In this document: positions 10,212 through 18,975 of the stretch, in pieces
Position numbering within the stretch: the first letter of the stretch is position 1
How the letters are laid out: every line of letters starts with the position of its first letter
Source of the DNA: Paenibacillus sp. P25
GTDB taxonomy: Bacteria; Bacillota; Bacilli; Paenibacillales; NBRC-103111
Length of the DNA: 64,000 nucleotides
Direction of reading: 5' to 3'
Assembly: GCA_024704175.1 (NCBI GenBank)
Contig: CP085629.1
Location: forward strand, 2,852,001-2,916,000
Made by a program: the position numbers and the translations under genes
The notes under the pieces: generated by a model
What the model was told of the DNA's origin: nothing
The model's database searches: none
What the model saw: only the letters and a program-made list of their open reading frames with translations

Positions 10212-10844
10212 ATGGAACACATCAAAATTTATCACTCCTGCACGATCCCTTATCTCGATGCGGAGATTGTCCTGGAAGGTCCCGTCCCCCCGGAGTCTTT
10301 GCGCACGTATACCATGCATCCGGATTTGGACGCCTTCCGGCGCCCGAAAGAGCAATTCGAAGCGCTGGTGGAAATTTCGGAGCTTCCCGAAGGGCGGATC
10401 ATCGCCGCCAGGCTTGGCCGTCAAGTGATCGGCTATGTCACGTTTCATTATCCCGATGAGCTGGAGCGCTGGTCCGAGGGCGGTATGGAGGATTTGATCG
10501 AGCTCGGAGCCATTGAGGTGGCTGACGCGTTCCGCGGGATCGGACTGGGTAAAAAAATGCTCCGGCTCGCCTTTGAAGACGGTCAGCTGGAGAACGTCAT
10601 CACTTTTACAACCGAATATTATTGGCACTGGGATTTGGAAAAAAGCGGGCTTTCCGTATGGCAGTACCGAAGCATGATGGAGAAGCTGATGAAGAGCGTC
10701 GACATGGTCTGGTTCGCCACCGACGATCCGGAAATCTGCTCTCATCCCGCCAACTGTCTTATGGTTCGGATCGGCAAGGATGTGCCGCTGTCTTCTGTGG
10801 AGCAGTTCGACCGTGTCCGGTTCCGCCAGCGGTTTATGTATTGA
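10212..10844 (+). CDS. acuA: Acetoin-utilisation-type protein lysine acetyltransferase
   Basis: A 210-residue GNAT enzyme, the same length as Bacillus AcuA, which acetylates and inactivates acetyl-CoA synthetase. The acetyl-CoA binding core is IELGAIEVADAFRGIGLGKKML near residue 115, with an RGIGLG (Q/RxxGxG/A-type) loop. Family features HIKIYHSC at the start and TTEYYWHWD follow. ATG 10212 has GGGGAGG upstream; an earlier in-frame start at 10032 would add an unsupported tail. Its stop TGA overlaps a possible ATG of acuC (TGATG), so the two are translationally close. Confidence 0.92.
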   Translation: MEHIKIYHSCTIPYLDAEIVLEGPVPPESLRTYTMHPDLDAFRRPKEQFEALVEISELPEGRIIAARLGRQVIGYVTFHYPDELERWSEGGMEDLIELGAIEVADAFRGIGLGKKMLRLAFEDGQLENVITFTTEYYWHWDLEKSGLSVWQYRSMMEKLMKSVDMVWFATDDPEICSHPANCLMVRIGKDVPLSSVEQFDRVRFRQRFMY

Positions 10845-10861
10845 TGGGGGCGAAAGAAGCG

Positions 10862-12040
10862 ATGAATGCGAACGCGATCTTTATATACGACGAAAAAGAA
10901 ACGGCCTACCGGTTCAACGACAGCCATCCGTTCAATCAGCAAAGATTGGTTGTAACAACGGATTTGCTGCGGAAAGCCGGGGCCCTTCCCGATAGCGCTG
11001 TAACGGTACCTACGGCCGTGGAGGAAACCCGTTTGCTGGCGGTTCACAGCGCCGAATACATAGCTGCGGTGAAAGCGCTTAGCTTGGAGTCACCGTCCGA
11101 AGAATGGGTGCAGCGAGCCGGGCAATACGGGCTGGATACCGAGGATACGCCCTTCTTCCGCGGCATGCATGAAAGCACCTCTCTTCTCGTAGGCGGCTCG
11201 CTCCAGGCAGTTGACGCCGTGATGTCGGGAAAGACCCTACATGCGCTGCATTTGGGCGGAGGCCTGCATCATGCGATGCCGAGCAAAGGGGCAGGGTTCT
11301 GCGTTTATAACGACGCATCGGTTGCCATCGCCCATGCCAAGCAGACTTACGGTGCCCGCGTACTCTACATTGACACGGATGTGCATCACGGCGATGGCGT
11401 ACAGTTCAGCTTTTACACCGATCCGGACGTGTTCACCTTCTCCATCCACGAGACCGGCAAGTATTTGTTTCCGGGAACGGGCAGCGTTGCCGAACGGGGT
11501 GCCGGTGAAGGCTTCGGCGCGGCCATGAATCTGCCCTTAGAGCCTTATACCGAGGACGCCTCATGGCTGGAATGCTTCGAAACCGTGCTTGCCAAGGCAG
11601 CGGCACAGTTCAAGCCGGATTTGATCGTATCCCAGCACGGTCGCGATGCGCATGCCTTCGATCCGCTGGCACATATTCACTGCAGCATGGAAATATACCG
11701 CACCATTCCCCGTTTTATCCATCGGCTCGCACATCAATATTGCGGCGGGCGCTGGGTCGCAATCGGTGGAGGCGGCTACGATGTCTGGCGCGTTGTTCCC
11801 CGGGCCTGGAGCCTGCTCTGGCTGGAGATGAGCGATCATCCGATCATCCGAGCGCTTGGGGCGACGCCGGACCTGACGTCGCCGGAAGATTGGCTTGCGC
11901 ACTGGCGACCGCTCAGCCCGGTGCCGCCGCCGTCTACCTGGCTGGATCCCGTTCATACCTGGGAGCCGATGCCGCGCCGCAAGGAGATTACCGAGTCCAA
12001 CCGCCGCATGCTGGAGCTCGCGATGCTTTATCTCCCTTGA
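10862..12040 (+). CDS. acuC: AcuC-type class I histone-deacetylase-like protein deacetylase
   Basis: A 392-residue zinc-dependent deacylase thought to reverse AcuA acetylation of acetyl-CoA synthetase. HDAC motifs are in order: HHAMPSKGAGFCVYND, DTDVHHGDGVQ (catalytic His pair and zinc Asp), SIHETGKYLFPGTG, SQHGRDAH and IGGGGYD. ATG 10862 gives the Bacillus-like N-terminus FIYDEKETAYRF, and GGGGGCG lies upstream; ATG 10844 would add six residues. In Bacillus acuB (CBS-ACT) lies between acuA and acuC, but here the two are adjacent and acuB is missing. Confidence 0.93.
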   Translation: MNANAIFIYDEKETAYRFNDSHPFNQQRLVVTTDLLRKAGALPDSAVTVPTAVEETRLLAVHSAEYIAAVKALSLESPSEEWVQRAGQYGLDTEDTPFFRGMHESTSLLVGGSLQAVDAVMSGKTLHALHLGGGLHHAMPSKGAGFCVYNDASVAIAHAKQTYGARVLYIDTDVHHGDGVQFSFYTDPDVFTFSIHETGKYLFPGTGSVAERGAGEGFGAAMNLPLEPYTEDASWLECFETVLAKAAAQFKPDLIVSQHGRDAHAFDPLAHIHCSMEIYRTIPRFIHRLAHQYCGGRWVAIGGGGYDVWRVVPRAWSLLWLEMSDHPIIRALGATPDLTSPEDWLAHWRPLSPVPPPSTWLDPVHTWEPMPRRKEITESNRRMLELAMLYLP

Positions 12041-12075
12041 TTCAGCGGGTCGCGAAAGCGGAGACCTTCTTCATC

Positions 12076-12111
12076 CCGGAGTGGGGATCACCCGCTCCGG
12101 ACGGCTTTTTT
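12076..12111 (+). terminator. acuC terminator
   Basis: CCGGAGTGGG pairs with CCCGCTCCGG around GATCA, followed by ACGGCTTTTTT. It overlaps the 3' end of the convergent DMT gene. Confidence 0.8.
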
Positions 12112-12978
12112 CAGCGGAATGGACGCCCCTAATCTCCCCTGCCAATTGACCAGAAAGATGCCTGCACAGGCAAGCCCCAGGCCGACCCATACGATGGCGT
12201 TCACCTTTTCCCCGAGAAGCGCCCAACCGCTCAGCACGCCGAAAATAGGCCCCAGGAACAAGAACGCGCTTGTCTTCCCGGGGTCTCCTTTCTTCAGCAA
12301 ATAGAACCAGCCCGAAAATTGTACGATCGAGCACAGGAACACCAGACAGAGTAGGACCATGATGGAGATCCGGTTCACTGTGAAATGCGGGTGCTCCGCC
12401 AAAAGGCTTGCCAGCAGCAGAAAGATGCCGCCGAAGAACATTTGGCCGGAAGTCATCACCCAGGTGTCCATGCCCGCTCCCCACCGCTTCACCAGCAGGG
12501 TTGCCGCAGTGAACGAAACGGCGCCCAAGAAGCCGATCAAGGTGCCTGTGCTGAAGCTCAGCTGAAGGCCGAAGGTTAGAGCAACCCCCAGGAAGCCGAT
12601 GAGAACTCCAAACCATTGAGTCCAGCGGTACTTCGTTCCTGTTATCAGTGAGCTGAACACGATTACCAGCAGCGGATTCATAAAGATCAGTATGGCGGAT
12701 TCCCCCGATGTGACCCAGTTCATGCTGTAATAGGCGCGACCCATAACCCCGGCCGATTGGAACAGACCGATCACGGCCACCCTGGCCCAAGCCGCCGCGC
12801 CAACCGGCCATGGACGGCGTCTTACGATCCCCGCCATCAGCAAACCCGCGAAGACAAAACGCACTCCCATGAGCAGAAAAGGCGTTGCATACGATAATCC
12901 GATTTTCCCTACTGGAAAGGCCACCCCCATCAAAAAAGTAGTGACCAGAATGAGCAAAACGTAAAGCGTACGGTTCAT
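12088..12978 (-). CDS. EamA/DMT-superfamily exporter
   Basis: A 296-residue membrane protein with about ten hydrophobic segments in two EamA repeats. It opens MNRTLYVLLILVTTFLMG, with PVGKIGLSYATPFLLMGVRFV after the first helix and GAVSFTAATLLVKRWG opening the second half. Family members export amino acids, nucleosides or drugs; the substrate is unknown. ATG 12978 follows a GGGGATGGAGA region; a longer frame from 13038 would run into the regulator's control region. It diverges from a LysR gene across an inverted repeat, the usual arrangement of an exporter with its own regulator. Confidence 0.85.
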   Translation of the reverse strand: MNRTLYVLLILVTTFLMGVAFPVGKIGLSYATPFLLMGVRFVFAGLLMAGIVRRRPWPVGAAAWARVAVIGLFQSAGVMGRAYYSMNWVTSGESAILIFMNPLLVIVFSSLITGTKYRWTQWFGVLIGFLGVALTFGLQLSFSTGTLIGFLGAVSFTAATLLVKRWGAGMDTWVMTSGQMFFGGIFLLLASLLAEHPHFTVNRISIMVLLCLVFLCSIVQFSGWFYLLKKGDPGKTSAFLFLGPIFGVLSGWALLGEKVNAIVWVGLGLACAGIFLVNWQGRLGASIPLKKAVRSG

Positions 12979-13060
12979 CCGTCTCCATCCCCTTTCCCTG
13001 TTGTTACAGTTCCCATTGTAATCCCGGGTTGATTTCATGTAAAATGAATGAAAATGAATT

Positions 13061-13085
13061 TTGATATCATCCCGACTGATATCAA
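13061..13085. promoter_or_regulatory. Inverted-repeat operator between DMT exporter and LysR gene
   Basis: TTGATATCA, 7 nt, TGATATCAA: a perfect 9-bp inverted repeat containing the T-N11-A pattern bound by LysR regulators. It lies 21 nt before the lysR ATG and 83 nt before the exporter ATG. Confidence 0.65.
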
Positions 13086-13105
13086 ACGGAAAGGGGATGT
13101 TCTCT

Positions 13106-13969
13106 ATGGAAAGCGGAGATCTTCGCGTATTTCAAGCGGTAGCCCAGGAAGGTACGATTACGAAAGCGGCGGCTAAGCTGAGTTATGTCCAGTCCAATGT
13201 AACCGCCCGGATCCGGCAGCTGGAATCCGAGTTGAATACCCCTCTATTTTACCGGCACAACCGGGGGATGACCTTAACCGCCAGCGGCAAAACCCTGCTC
13301 GCCTACGCGGAAAAAGTGCTCGGCCTCCTGGATGAAGCCGCCAAAATCGTGGCTTACGCCTCCCACCCCGCCGGACCGCTTGTCATCGGCTCCCATCAAA
13401 CCGCGGTCGCCGTGCGCTTGCCCGGCCTGCTTGCCGCCTATCACAAGCGGTATCCCGAGGTTTCCTTGTCCCTTATGACCGGCCCGTCGCCTCAGTTGAT
13501 TGAACAAGTGCTTCGTTACGAGCTGGACGGAGCTTTCGTTACCGGTCCGGTCGAGCATGATGACCTTGTGCAACTTCCCGCTTTCACCGAAGAGCTGGCG
13601 ATTGTTTCCGAACCCGGTCTGGAACGTATCGACGATACGGTTCACAAGCCGCATCTCGTGCTCTTCTCCGGTCGCTCCTGCCGCAACCGCTTGGACTTGT
13701 GGTTGCGTGCCAATCACCGTCCCCAGGCGCAAATTATGGAGTTTGGTACGCTGGAGGCTATTCTGGGCGGTGTTGCCGCGGGGCTTGGGATCTCTCTTCT
13801 GCCCACGACAGTCACGCAGAGACGCGAACAGGAAGGGCGACTACGGACACATGCGTTACCGGAGGAATTCAGCCGGCTCGAAACCGTATTTATCCGCAGA
13901 AAAGATACGCTTCCCACCAGCGCGATGAGCGAGTCGCTGGCGATGCTCGGTATCCCGGCATCGGCGTAA
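13106..13969 (+). CDS. LysR-family transcriptional regulator
   Basis: A 287-residue regulator. The winged helix-turn-helix occupies the first 60 residues (DLRVFQAVAQEGTITKAAAK, then LSYVQSNVTARIRQLESEL); the periplasmic-binding-like effector domain follows, with GPLVIGSHQTAVAVRLPGLL and GGVAAGLGISLLP. ATG 13106 has AAAGGGGA upstream, and the earlier in-frame start at 13061 falls inside the operator. It probably controls the divergent DMT exporter. Effector unknown. Confidence 0.88.
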   Translation: MESGDLRVFQAVAQEGTITKAAAKLSYVQSNVTARIRQLESELNTPLFYRHNRGMTLTASGKTLLAYAEKVLGLLDEAAKIVAYASHPAGPLVIGSHQTAVAVRLPGLLAAYHKRYPEVSLSLMTGPSPQLIEQVLRYELDGAFVTGPVEHDDLVQLPAFTEELAIVSEPGLERIDDTVHKPHLVLFSGRSCRNRLDLWLRANHRPQAQIMEFGTLEAILGGVAAGLGISLLPTTVTQRREQEGRLRTHALPEEFSRLETVFIRRKDTLPTSAMSESLAMLGIPASA

Positions 13970-13982
13970 CGCCGCAGAAGCA

Positions 13983-14023
13983 CAGAAAGCCCGCAACCAT
14001 GCCGGTTACGGGCTTCTATTGTT
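13983..14023. terminator. Shared terminator of lysR and glyS
   Basis: AGAAAGCCCGCAACC pairs with GGTTACGGGCTTCT around ATGCC. T-tracts are short on both strands, so its strength is uncertain. Confidence 0.6.
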
Positions 14024-14029
14024 GTTGTA

Positions 14030-15415
14030 TTAGAATTCCAATTTTTCCTCAATAAACGCCTTCAGCTCGCTGATCGGCATCCGCGTTTGCTCCATCGTAT
14101 CCCGGTCGCGAACCGTAACTTGACCGTCCTGCTCGGACTCGAAATCGTAGGTGATGCAGAACGGCGTACCGATTTCGTCATGACGGCGGTACCGTTTGCC
14201 GATCGAACCGGATTCGTCGTAGTCGACCAGGAAATGCTTCGAAAGTTCTTCGAAAATCTTGCCTGCGCCGTCCGACAGTTTCTTGGAAAGCGGGAATACC
14301 GCAGCTTTATAAGGTGCAAGCGCCGGATGCAGGTGAAGCACCGTGCGGCTGTCGTCGCCTTCCAGTCGCTGCTCCTCGTAAGCATCGATCAGAATCGCCA
14401 GCGTGACGCGATCCGCCCCAAGGGACGGTTCGATGCAGTAAGGGATGTAGCGCTCGTTCGTTTCCGGATCGATATAGTTGAAATCTTCTCCGGAATGCTC
14501 CATGTGCTGCTTCAAGTCGTAATCCGTCCGGTCGGCGATGCCCCAGAGCTCGCCCCAGCCGAACGGGAATTTGTATTCGATGTCCGTGGTCGCGTTACTG
14601 TAGTGCGACAGCTCGTCTTCCGAGTGGTCGCGCAGGCGAATGCTTTCTTCTTTCACGCCGACCGCGAGCAGCCAGTCCCGGCAGTAGCTGCGCCAGTATT
14701 CGAACCACTTGAGGTCCTCTCCCGGCTTGCAGAAAAATTCGAGCTCCATCTGTTCGAACTCGCGCGTACGGAACGTAAAGTTCCCCGGTGTGATCTCGTT
14801 CCGGAAGCTTTTGCCGATTTGTCCGATCCCGAAAGGCGGCTTCTTGCGCATGGTGCGCTGCACGTTCTTGAAATTCACGAAGATGCCCTGCGCCGTTTCC
14901 GGTCGGAGGTACACGACATTGGCGCTGGACTCCGTAACGCCCTGGAAGGTTTTGAACATCAGGTTGAATTGACGGATATCGGTATAATCAAAAGCGCCGC
15001 AATCCGGGCATACGATATGATGCTCGCGGATCAAATCCATCATTTGATCGAACGTAAGGCCGTCGACGACCATCTCGATGCCTTTGGCCGCGAGGGCGTT
15101 CTCAATGATTTTATCCGCACGGTGGCGGGCTTTACACTGTTTGCAGTCGATCATCGGGTCGTTGAAGTTGCCCACGTGCCCGGAGGCAACCCATGCTTGC
15201 GGGTTCATCAGAATGGCGGCATCCAGGCCGACGTTGTAAGGCGACTGCTGAATGAACTTTTTCCACCAGGCGCGCTTGATATTGTTCTTCAGTTCAACGC
15301 CGAGCGGGCCGTAATCCCATGTATTCGCCAAACCGCCGTAGATTTCGGAGCCCGGGAAGATAAACCCCCTGTGCTTCGCCAAAGCGACAATTTGATCCAT
15401 AGTAACAGTTGACAT
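14030..15415 (-). CDS. glyS: Glycyl-tRNA synthetase (homodimeric class II type)
   Basis: A 461-residue single-chain glycyl-tRNA synthetase of the dimeric, archaeal/eukaryal-like type, not the alpha2beta2 GlyQS. N-terminal [22 protein letters not shown] is diagnostic. Motif 2 [14 protein letters not shown] and motif 3 [16 protein letters not shown] are present, as are a CKQC...CPDC zinc-binding-like insertion and a C-terminal anticodon-binding domain. The frame is intact. No T-box is seen in the short space to mtnN upstream. Confidence 0.96.
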   Translation of the reverse strand: MSTVTMDQIVALAKHRGFIFPGSEIYGGLANTWDYGPLGVELKNNIKRAWWKKFIQQSPYNVGLDAAILMNPQAWVASGHVGNFNDPMIDCKQCKARHRADKIIENALAAKGIEMVVDGLTFDQMMDLIREHHIVCPDCGAFDYTDIRQFNLMFKTFQGVTESSANVVYLRPETAQGIFVNFKNVQRTMRKKPPFGIGQIGKSFRNEITPGNFTFRTREFEQMELEFFCKPGEDLKWFEYWRSYCRDWLLAVGVKEESIRLRDHSEDELSHYSNATTDIEYKFPFGWGELWGIADRTDYDLKQHMEHSGEDFNYIDPETNERYIPYCIEPSLGADRVTLAILIDAYEEQRLEGDDSRTVLHLHPALAPYKAAVFPLSKKLSDGAGKIFEELSKHFLVDYDESGSIGKRYRRHDEIGTPFCITYDFESEQDGQVTVRDRDTMEQTRMPISELKAFIEEKLEF

Positions 15416-15527
15416 CGTTCGTTTACTCTCCTTCTCGTATGTAGCTGCTTTCCCGGCCTTTCCAGCCCACGGGCTTCAGGCGGGAAACCCGCTCATCCTT
15501 CTCGTTCTTTCCGGGTACCCGAAACGC

Positions 15528-16233
15528 CTAGCTCATCCGTTTCAGCATACCTTCGACAATTCGGTACGAATTCCCGGCGACCCTGAACCGTAAATTCGGC
15601 AAAATTGACATGCGCCGACCCATCGGCCTTATCCGACATCGAACGGATGACGACGAACGGAATCCCGTTCATGGAGCAGACCTGCGCAACCGCAGCCCCC
15701 TCCATCTCCGTACAGGCCCCGTTCAATTCCCGATGCAGCGCTGCTACGGTTTCGCGGCTGGCGATGAACTGGTCGCCCGAGAGCACCCGTCCCTGCTTCA
15801 CCTGGACGCCGGCAATTTCGCCGCTGACGCTAGCCGCCAGCTCCCGCAAACGCTCATCCGCCGTAAAGCAGGACGTTTCTTCGTAAGGAATCGTTCCTCT
15901 CGGAAATCCCAGTGCCGTCACGTCCATGTCGTGCTGCACACAGTCCGTGGAGATGACGATATCGCCCACATTCAGCTCCGGATCGACCGCTCCCGCCACG
16001 CCCGTGAATAACACGGCCCGGACGCCGAACGTATCGGCCAGGATTTGCGTCGTGACAGCCGCATTGACCTTTCCGACCCCGGATTTGCAGAGTACGATCG
16101 TTTGGCCGAAGAACGAGCCTTTATAAAAACGGATACCCGCTCGAACGGACTCTTCCACCTGCTGCATATGGTCGTGGAACAATTCGATTTCTTCTTTCAT
16201 GGCGCCGATGACGCCGATTGTACCGTAAGTCAA
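15528..16233 (-). CDS. mtnN: 5'-methylthioadenosine/S-adenosylhomocysteine nucleosidase (3' frameshift)
   Basis: Cleaves adenine from MTA and SAH in methionine salvage and the activated methyl cycle. IGVIGAMKEEI opens the protein; catalytic regions GVAGAVDPELNVGD, CTEMEGAAVAQVC and RSMSDKADGSAHVNFAEF are all present. The uncorrected frame runs to 15493 with a tail foreign to the family. The normal tail (NSYRIVEGMLKRMS, then stop) is present in another frame ending at 15528, so there is a shift near 15573. Start is TTG 16233 with GGGAGG upstream. Confidence 0.92.
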
Positions 16234-16268
16234 CAGCCTTGTCCTCCCTTAATCTGAATTGCCCCTAC

Positions 16269-16299
16269 AAAAGAAAGAGGCTCATGTCATCGATGAGCC
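16269..16299 (-). terminator. ccpA terminator overlapping its last codons
   Basis: GGCTCAT pairs with ATGAGCC around CGATGAC; the loop holds the ccpA stop codon. CTTTCTTTT follows. Confidence 0.65.
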
Positions 16300-17306
16300 A
16301 CCGAATTTCTATGAATGACCTCATGCGGCAAAATGACCTGCTGCAGCTCCGAAGCATCCTTCGTTTCCTTGTTCATCAGCTTCGTGAGAAGGCGCATGGC
16401 CACCGCACCGATATCATACATCGGTTGAGCCACCGTCGTCAGCTGCGGACGGACCATCGAAGCCATCCGGATGTTGTCCACGCTGATGACCGACATGTCG
16501 TCCGGCACTTTCAGACCGTTGTCCTGCAGCGTATGGATCGCACCGATCGCCATTTCATCCGTTGCGGCAAAAATCGCCGTCGGACGCTCGTCCAGCTCCA
16601 AGAAATATTTGGTCAGCTCCAGACCCGATTCGTACCTGTAGTTGCCTACGCGGACATAGTCTTCGCGAACGGGAATTCCAGCCGCTTCGAGCGCTTTCTT
16701 ATAGCCTTGATAACGGGCGAAGCCGTTGGCCGGATCCTGAAGCGTACCGGAGATCATCGCGATATTCCGGTGCCCGTTCTCGATGAGTACGTTCACCGCG
16801 TCGAACGCCGCCTTCTCGTGGTCGATGTCGACCGACGGAATCGTCTTGTGCTCGTCCGCCGTCGCGCAAAGCACCACCGGCACCGAAGACGTCTTAAACG
16901 CCTGAAGATGCTCGTCCGTAATCACGCCGCCCATAAACACCAGCCCGTCTACCTGCTTCTCCAGCAGCGTGTTGACGACGCGGATTTCCTTTTCTTTCTT
17001 CTTATCCGCGTTACAGAGAATGATATTGTAGTGATACATATTCGCGATATCTTCGATCCCCCGCGCAACCTCGGAAAAGATCGAGTTGGATATGTCGGGA
17101 ATAACGACACCGACCGTTGTCGTCTTCTTGCTGGCCAGCCCCCTCGCAACCGCATTCGGGCGATAGCCCAGGCGCTCGATGGCCTCAAATACTTTCTTCC
17201 GCGTCTGCGGCTTCACGTTCGGATTATTATTGACAACACGTGATACGGTTGCCATGGAAACGCCTGCTTCTCTGGCTACATCATAAATTGTCACAGTCAC
17301 GGCCAT
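16287..17306 (-). CDS. ccpA: Catabolite control protein A
   Basis: LacI-family master regulator of carbon catabolite control in Firmicutes; with seryl-phosphorylated HPr or Crh it binds cre sites. The helix-turn-helix [20 protein letters not shown] and hinge [20 protein letters not shown] are nearly identical to Bacillus CcpA. The C-terminal [20 protein letters not shown] is the CcpA signature. About 339 residues. Three starts are possible: ATG 17306, GTG 17300 (better spaced, 7 nt, from GGAGAG) and TTG 17315. Several cre-like sites lie in this window. Confidence 0.95.
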   Translation of the reverse strand: MAVTVTIYDVAREAGVSMATVSRVVNNNPNVKPQTRKKVFEAIERLGYRPNAVARGLASKKTTTVGVVIPDISNSIFSEVARGIEDIANMYHYNIILCNADKKKEKEIRVVNTLLEKQVDGLVFMGGVITDEHLQAFKTSSVPVVLCATADEHKTIPSVDIDHEKAAFDAVNVLIENGHRNIAMISGTLQDPANGFARYQGYKKALEAAGIPVREDYVRVGNYRYESGLELTKYFLELDERPTAIFAATDEMAIGAIHTLQDNGLKVPDDMSVISVDNIRMASMVRPQLTTVAQPMYDIGAVAMRLLTKLMNKETKDASELQQVILPHEVIHRNSVAHR

Positions 17307-17426
17307 TCTCTCCAATGTTTAAAATGTATAATGCGGTCACAGATATTTAGACTAATCATACGACAAAATGCCCGATTTCGCAACGAATTTGGGCCTGTAT
17401 AGGAACTATAGTATCATTTAATGCCA

Positions 17427-17457
17427 AAAAAGCCAACTGCGGAGCAGCGGCTTTCAA
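17427..17457 (-). terminator. Terminator of the zinc-finger protein gene
   Basis: AGCCGCTGC pairs with GCAGTTGGCT on the minus strand, followed by TTTTTT. It overlaps the stop codon region. Confidence 0.75.
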
Positions 17458-17871
17458 AAATCGGGTACGGTCGACGAGTGTCTCGCGATCTGCGACAAAC
17501 GTTTGCGGATGTCGTCCTGCCAAGGCTCGTCGCTTAGGGACTGCGCAAGCAGCAGCAAATCCAAAAGCTCGTTAATCCGTTCCTGGATGATGGTTTCAAC
17601 GGGGTCGGACGCCCATTTCTTTTCTGTCGCCTTCACCATCAAATGCGCAATTTCGCTGACCTCCTCGAACTGTAACATCTGTTTGCCGGGCCTTGCGCCC
17701 AGCTTTCCGATCAACCCGGTCAGCTCCGGCTTCACCTCGGAAAACACCTCGCTGCGGCTGCAGGACTCACAAGTAAAAATCGGCACATTCTCGATTTCCA
17801 CCTTGTTCTGATAGATCACCGTTCGCAGGCGGATGCTCATTTCAGTCGCCGCACTTGCAAAGCTTCTGCAA
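17454..17871 (-). CDS. YgiT-type zinc-finger-like protein (frameshift near 5' end)
   Basis: Conceptually about 139 residues. The downstream frame has VEIENVPIFTCESCSRSEVF, resembling the second half of YgiT-type zinc fingers (VP..xC..C). It lacks a good start. In another frame, TTG 17871 with AAAGGAG 9 nt upstream encodes MQKLCKCGD, giving the missing first CxC pair; joining at about 17844 makes a complete finger. The rest is helical with no known domain. The function is unknown; a small DNA-binding or regulatory role is possible. It lies upstream of the ccpA region on the same strand. Confidence 0.6.
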
Positions 17872-17955
17872 CTAATACCACTCCTTTGACGACCACACAT
17901 CCTTGCTTAGTAGAAATAATTCTACCTGGCTTTGAAAACTCCTGCCGCCGCCGGT

Positions 17956-18369
17956 CTAGCAATATTTAGCACCGGTCAGCCGCCCCAGCCAACGCTTAGC
18001 CGGGGGCCAGCCGACAAGCAGCATCGCAAGCGTCGCGCCTATGGCATCGTTCCACAAATCGAGAAGGTCCGGCGTGCGGCCGGGTACAAAGGATTGATGA
18101 TACTCGTCGGTTACACCGTAAAGAATGCAGAGGATGACCGGAACCAGCTTGTTCTTCCAGGTCAGTCTCTCCGGACGCGACCCGATCAAAAAGCACATGG
18201 AGAGGATAAAACAAGCCGCAAAATGCCCTGAATCAAACCCTTCCATCGCCGGAATCCACTGCCGTATGACATCCAGCCAGCTCCCCAAATCGTCTCCCGT
18301 ACGTGACGACAAATAAAAAATGACTGCCATCCAGAGGACGGAAGGCGACCATAAGAGGAAACGAATCAT
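17956..18369 (-). CDS. VanZ-family membrane protein
   Basis: A 137-residue protein with four predicted membrane segments. The family signature YGVTDEYHQSFVPGRTP, then DLLDLWNDAIGA, lies near residue 100. VanZ confers low teicoplanin resistance in enterococci, but most homologues have no known role. Start ATG follows AGGAGC. Confidence 0.85.
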   Translation of the reverse strand: MIRFLLWSPSVLWMAVIFYLSSRTGDDLGSWLDVIRQWIPAMEGFDSGHFAACFILSMCFLIGSRPERLTWKNKLVPVILCILYGVTDEYHQSFVPGRTPDLLDLWNDAIGATLAMLLVGWPPAKRWLGRLTGAKYC

Positions 18370-18398
18370 TGCGTTCTGCTCCTAACTGGGTCCCAAGT

Positions 18399-18932
18399 TC
18401 ATTTCGCCAGGGATTCCGTCAGGACGCGCACGAACTCTTTCGTGAAAGCCGGCAAATCCGGAGGTCTGCGGCCGGAGACGATATGGCGGTCCACCACCAC
18501 TTCCTCATCCACCCAGATGGCACCGGCATTCTCCAGATCGTCCTTGATGCCCGGGGTCGACGTCATCGTGTAGCCTTGGCAGATTTTGGCCGAAGCCAGC
18601 ACCCAGCCGGCGTGGCAAATATGCGCGATCGGCTTGCGCGCTTCATGAAATTCACGGGTCAGCCGTAATACGGATGCGTACCGTCTCAGCTTGTCCGGCG
18701 CCCACCCGCCCGGCACATAGAGACCGATGTAATCTTCAGACTTCACTTCGTCCAGCGCATGGTCGGTCGTCAGCGGCACCCCGTATTTGCCGTGATACAC
18801 CTTGCCCGCCTCCGGTGCGGCCAGATGCACTTCCGCGCCCGCTTCACGCAGCCGCAGAACCGGATACCACATCTCCAGGTCTTCAAATTCCTCTTCTACG
18901 AATGCGAGCACTTTATAGCCCTTCAGTTCCAT
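18399..18932 (-). CDS. DJ-1/PfpI-family protein (class I glutamine amidotransferase-like)
   Basis: A 177-residue single-domain protein. The nucleophile elbow HICHAGWVLASA has Cys106 followed by His107, as in PfpI and YhbO. The family glutamate is in FVEEEFEDLEMWYP near the start (Glu13-17). Members act as deglycases or stress-linked hydrolases; the exact activity is unknown. Frame intact, ATG preceded by GGGAG. Confidence 0.85.
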   Translation of the reverse strand: MELKGYKVLAFVEEEFEDLEMWYPVLRLREAGAEVHLAAPEAGKVYHGKYGVPLTTDHALDEVKSEDYIGLYVPGGWAPDKLRRYASVLRLTREFHEARKPIAHICHAGWVLASAKICQGYTMTSTPGIKDDLENAGAIWVDEEVVVDRHIVSGRRPPDLPAFTKEFVRVLTESLAK

Positions 18933-18975
18933 GGTTTCATCTCCCGTTCTTTCATTATTTGGGTCCTGTCAAACC

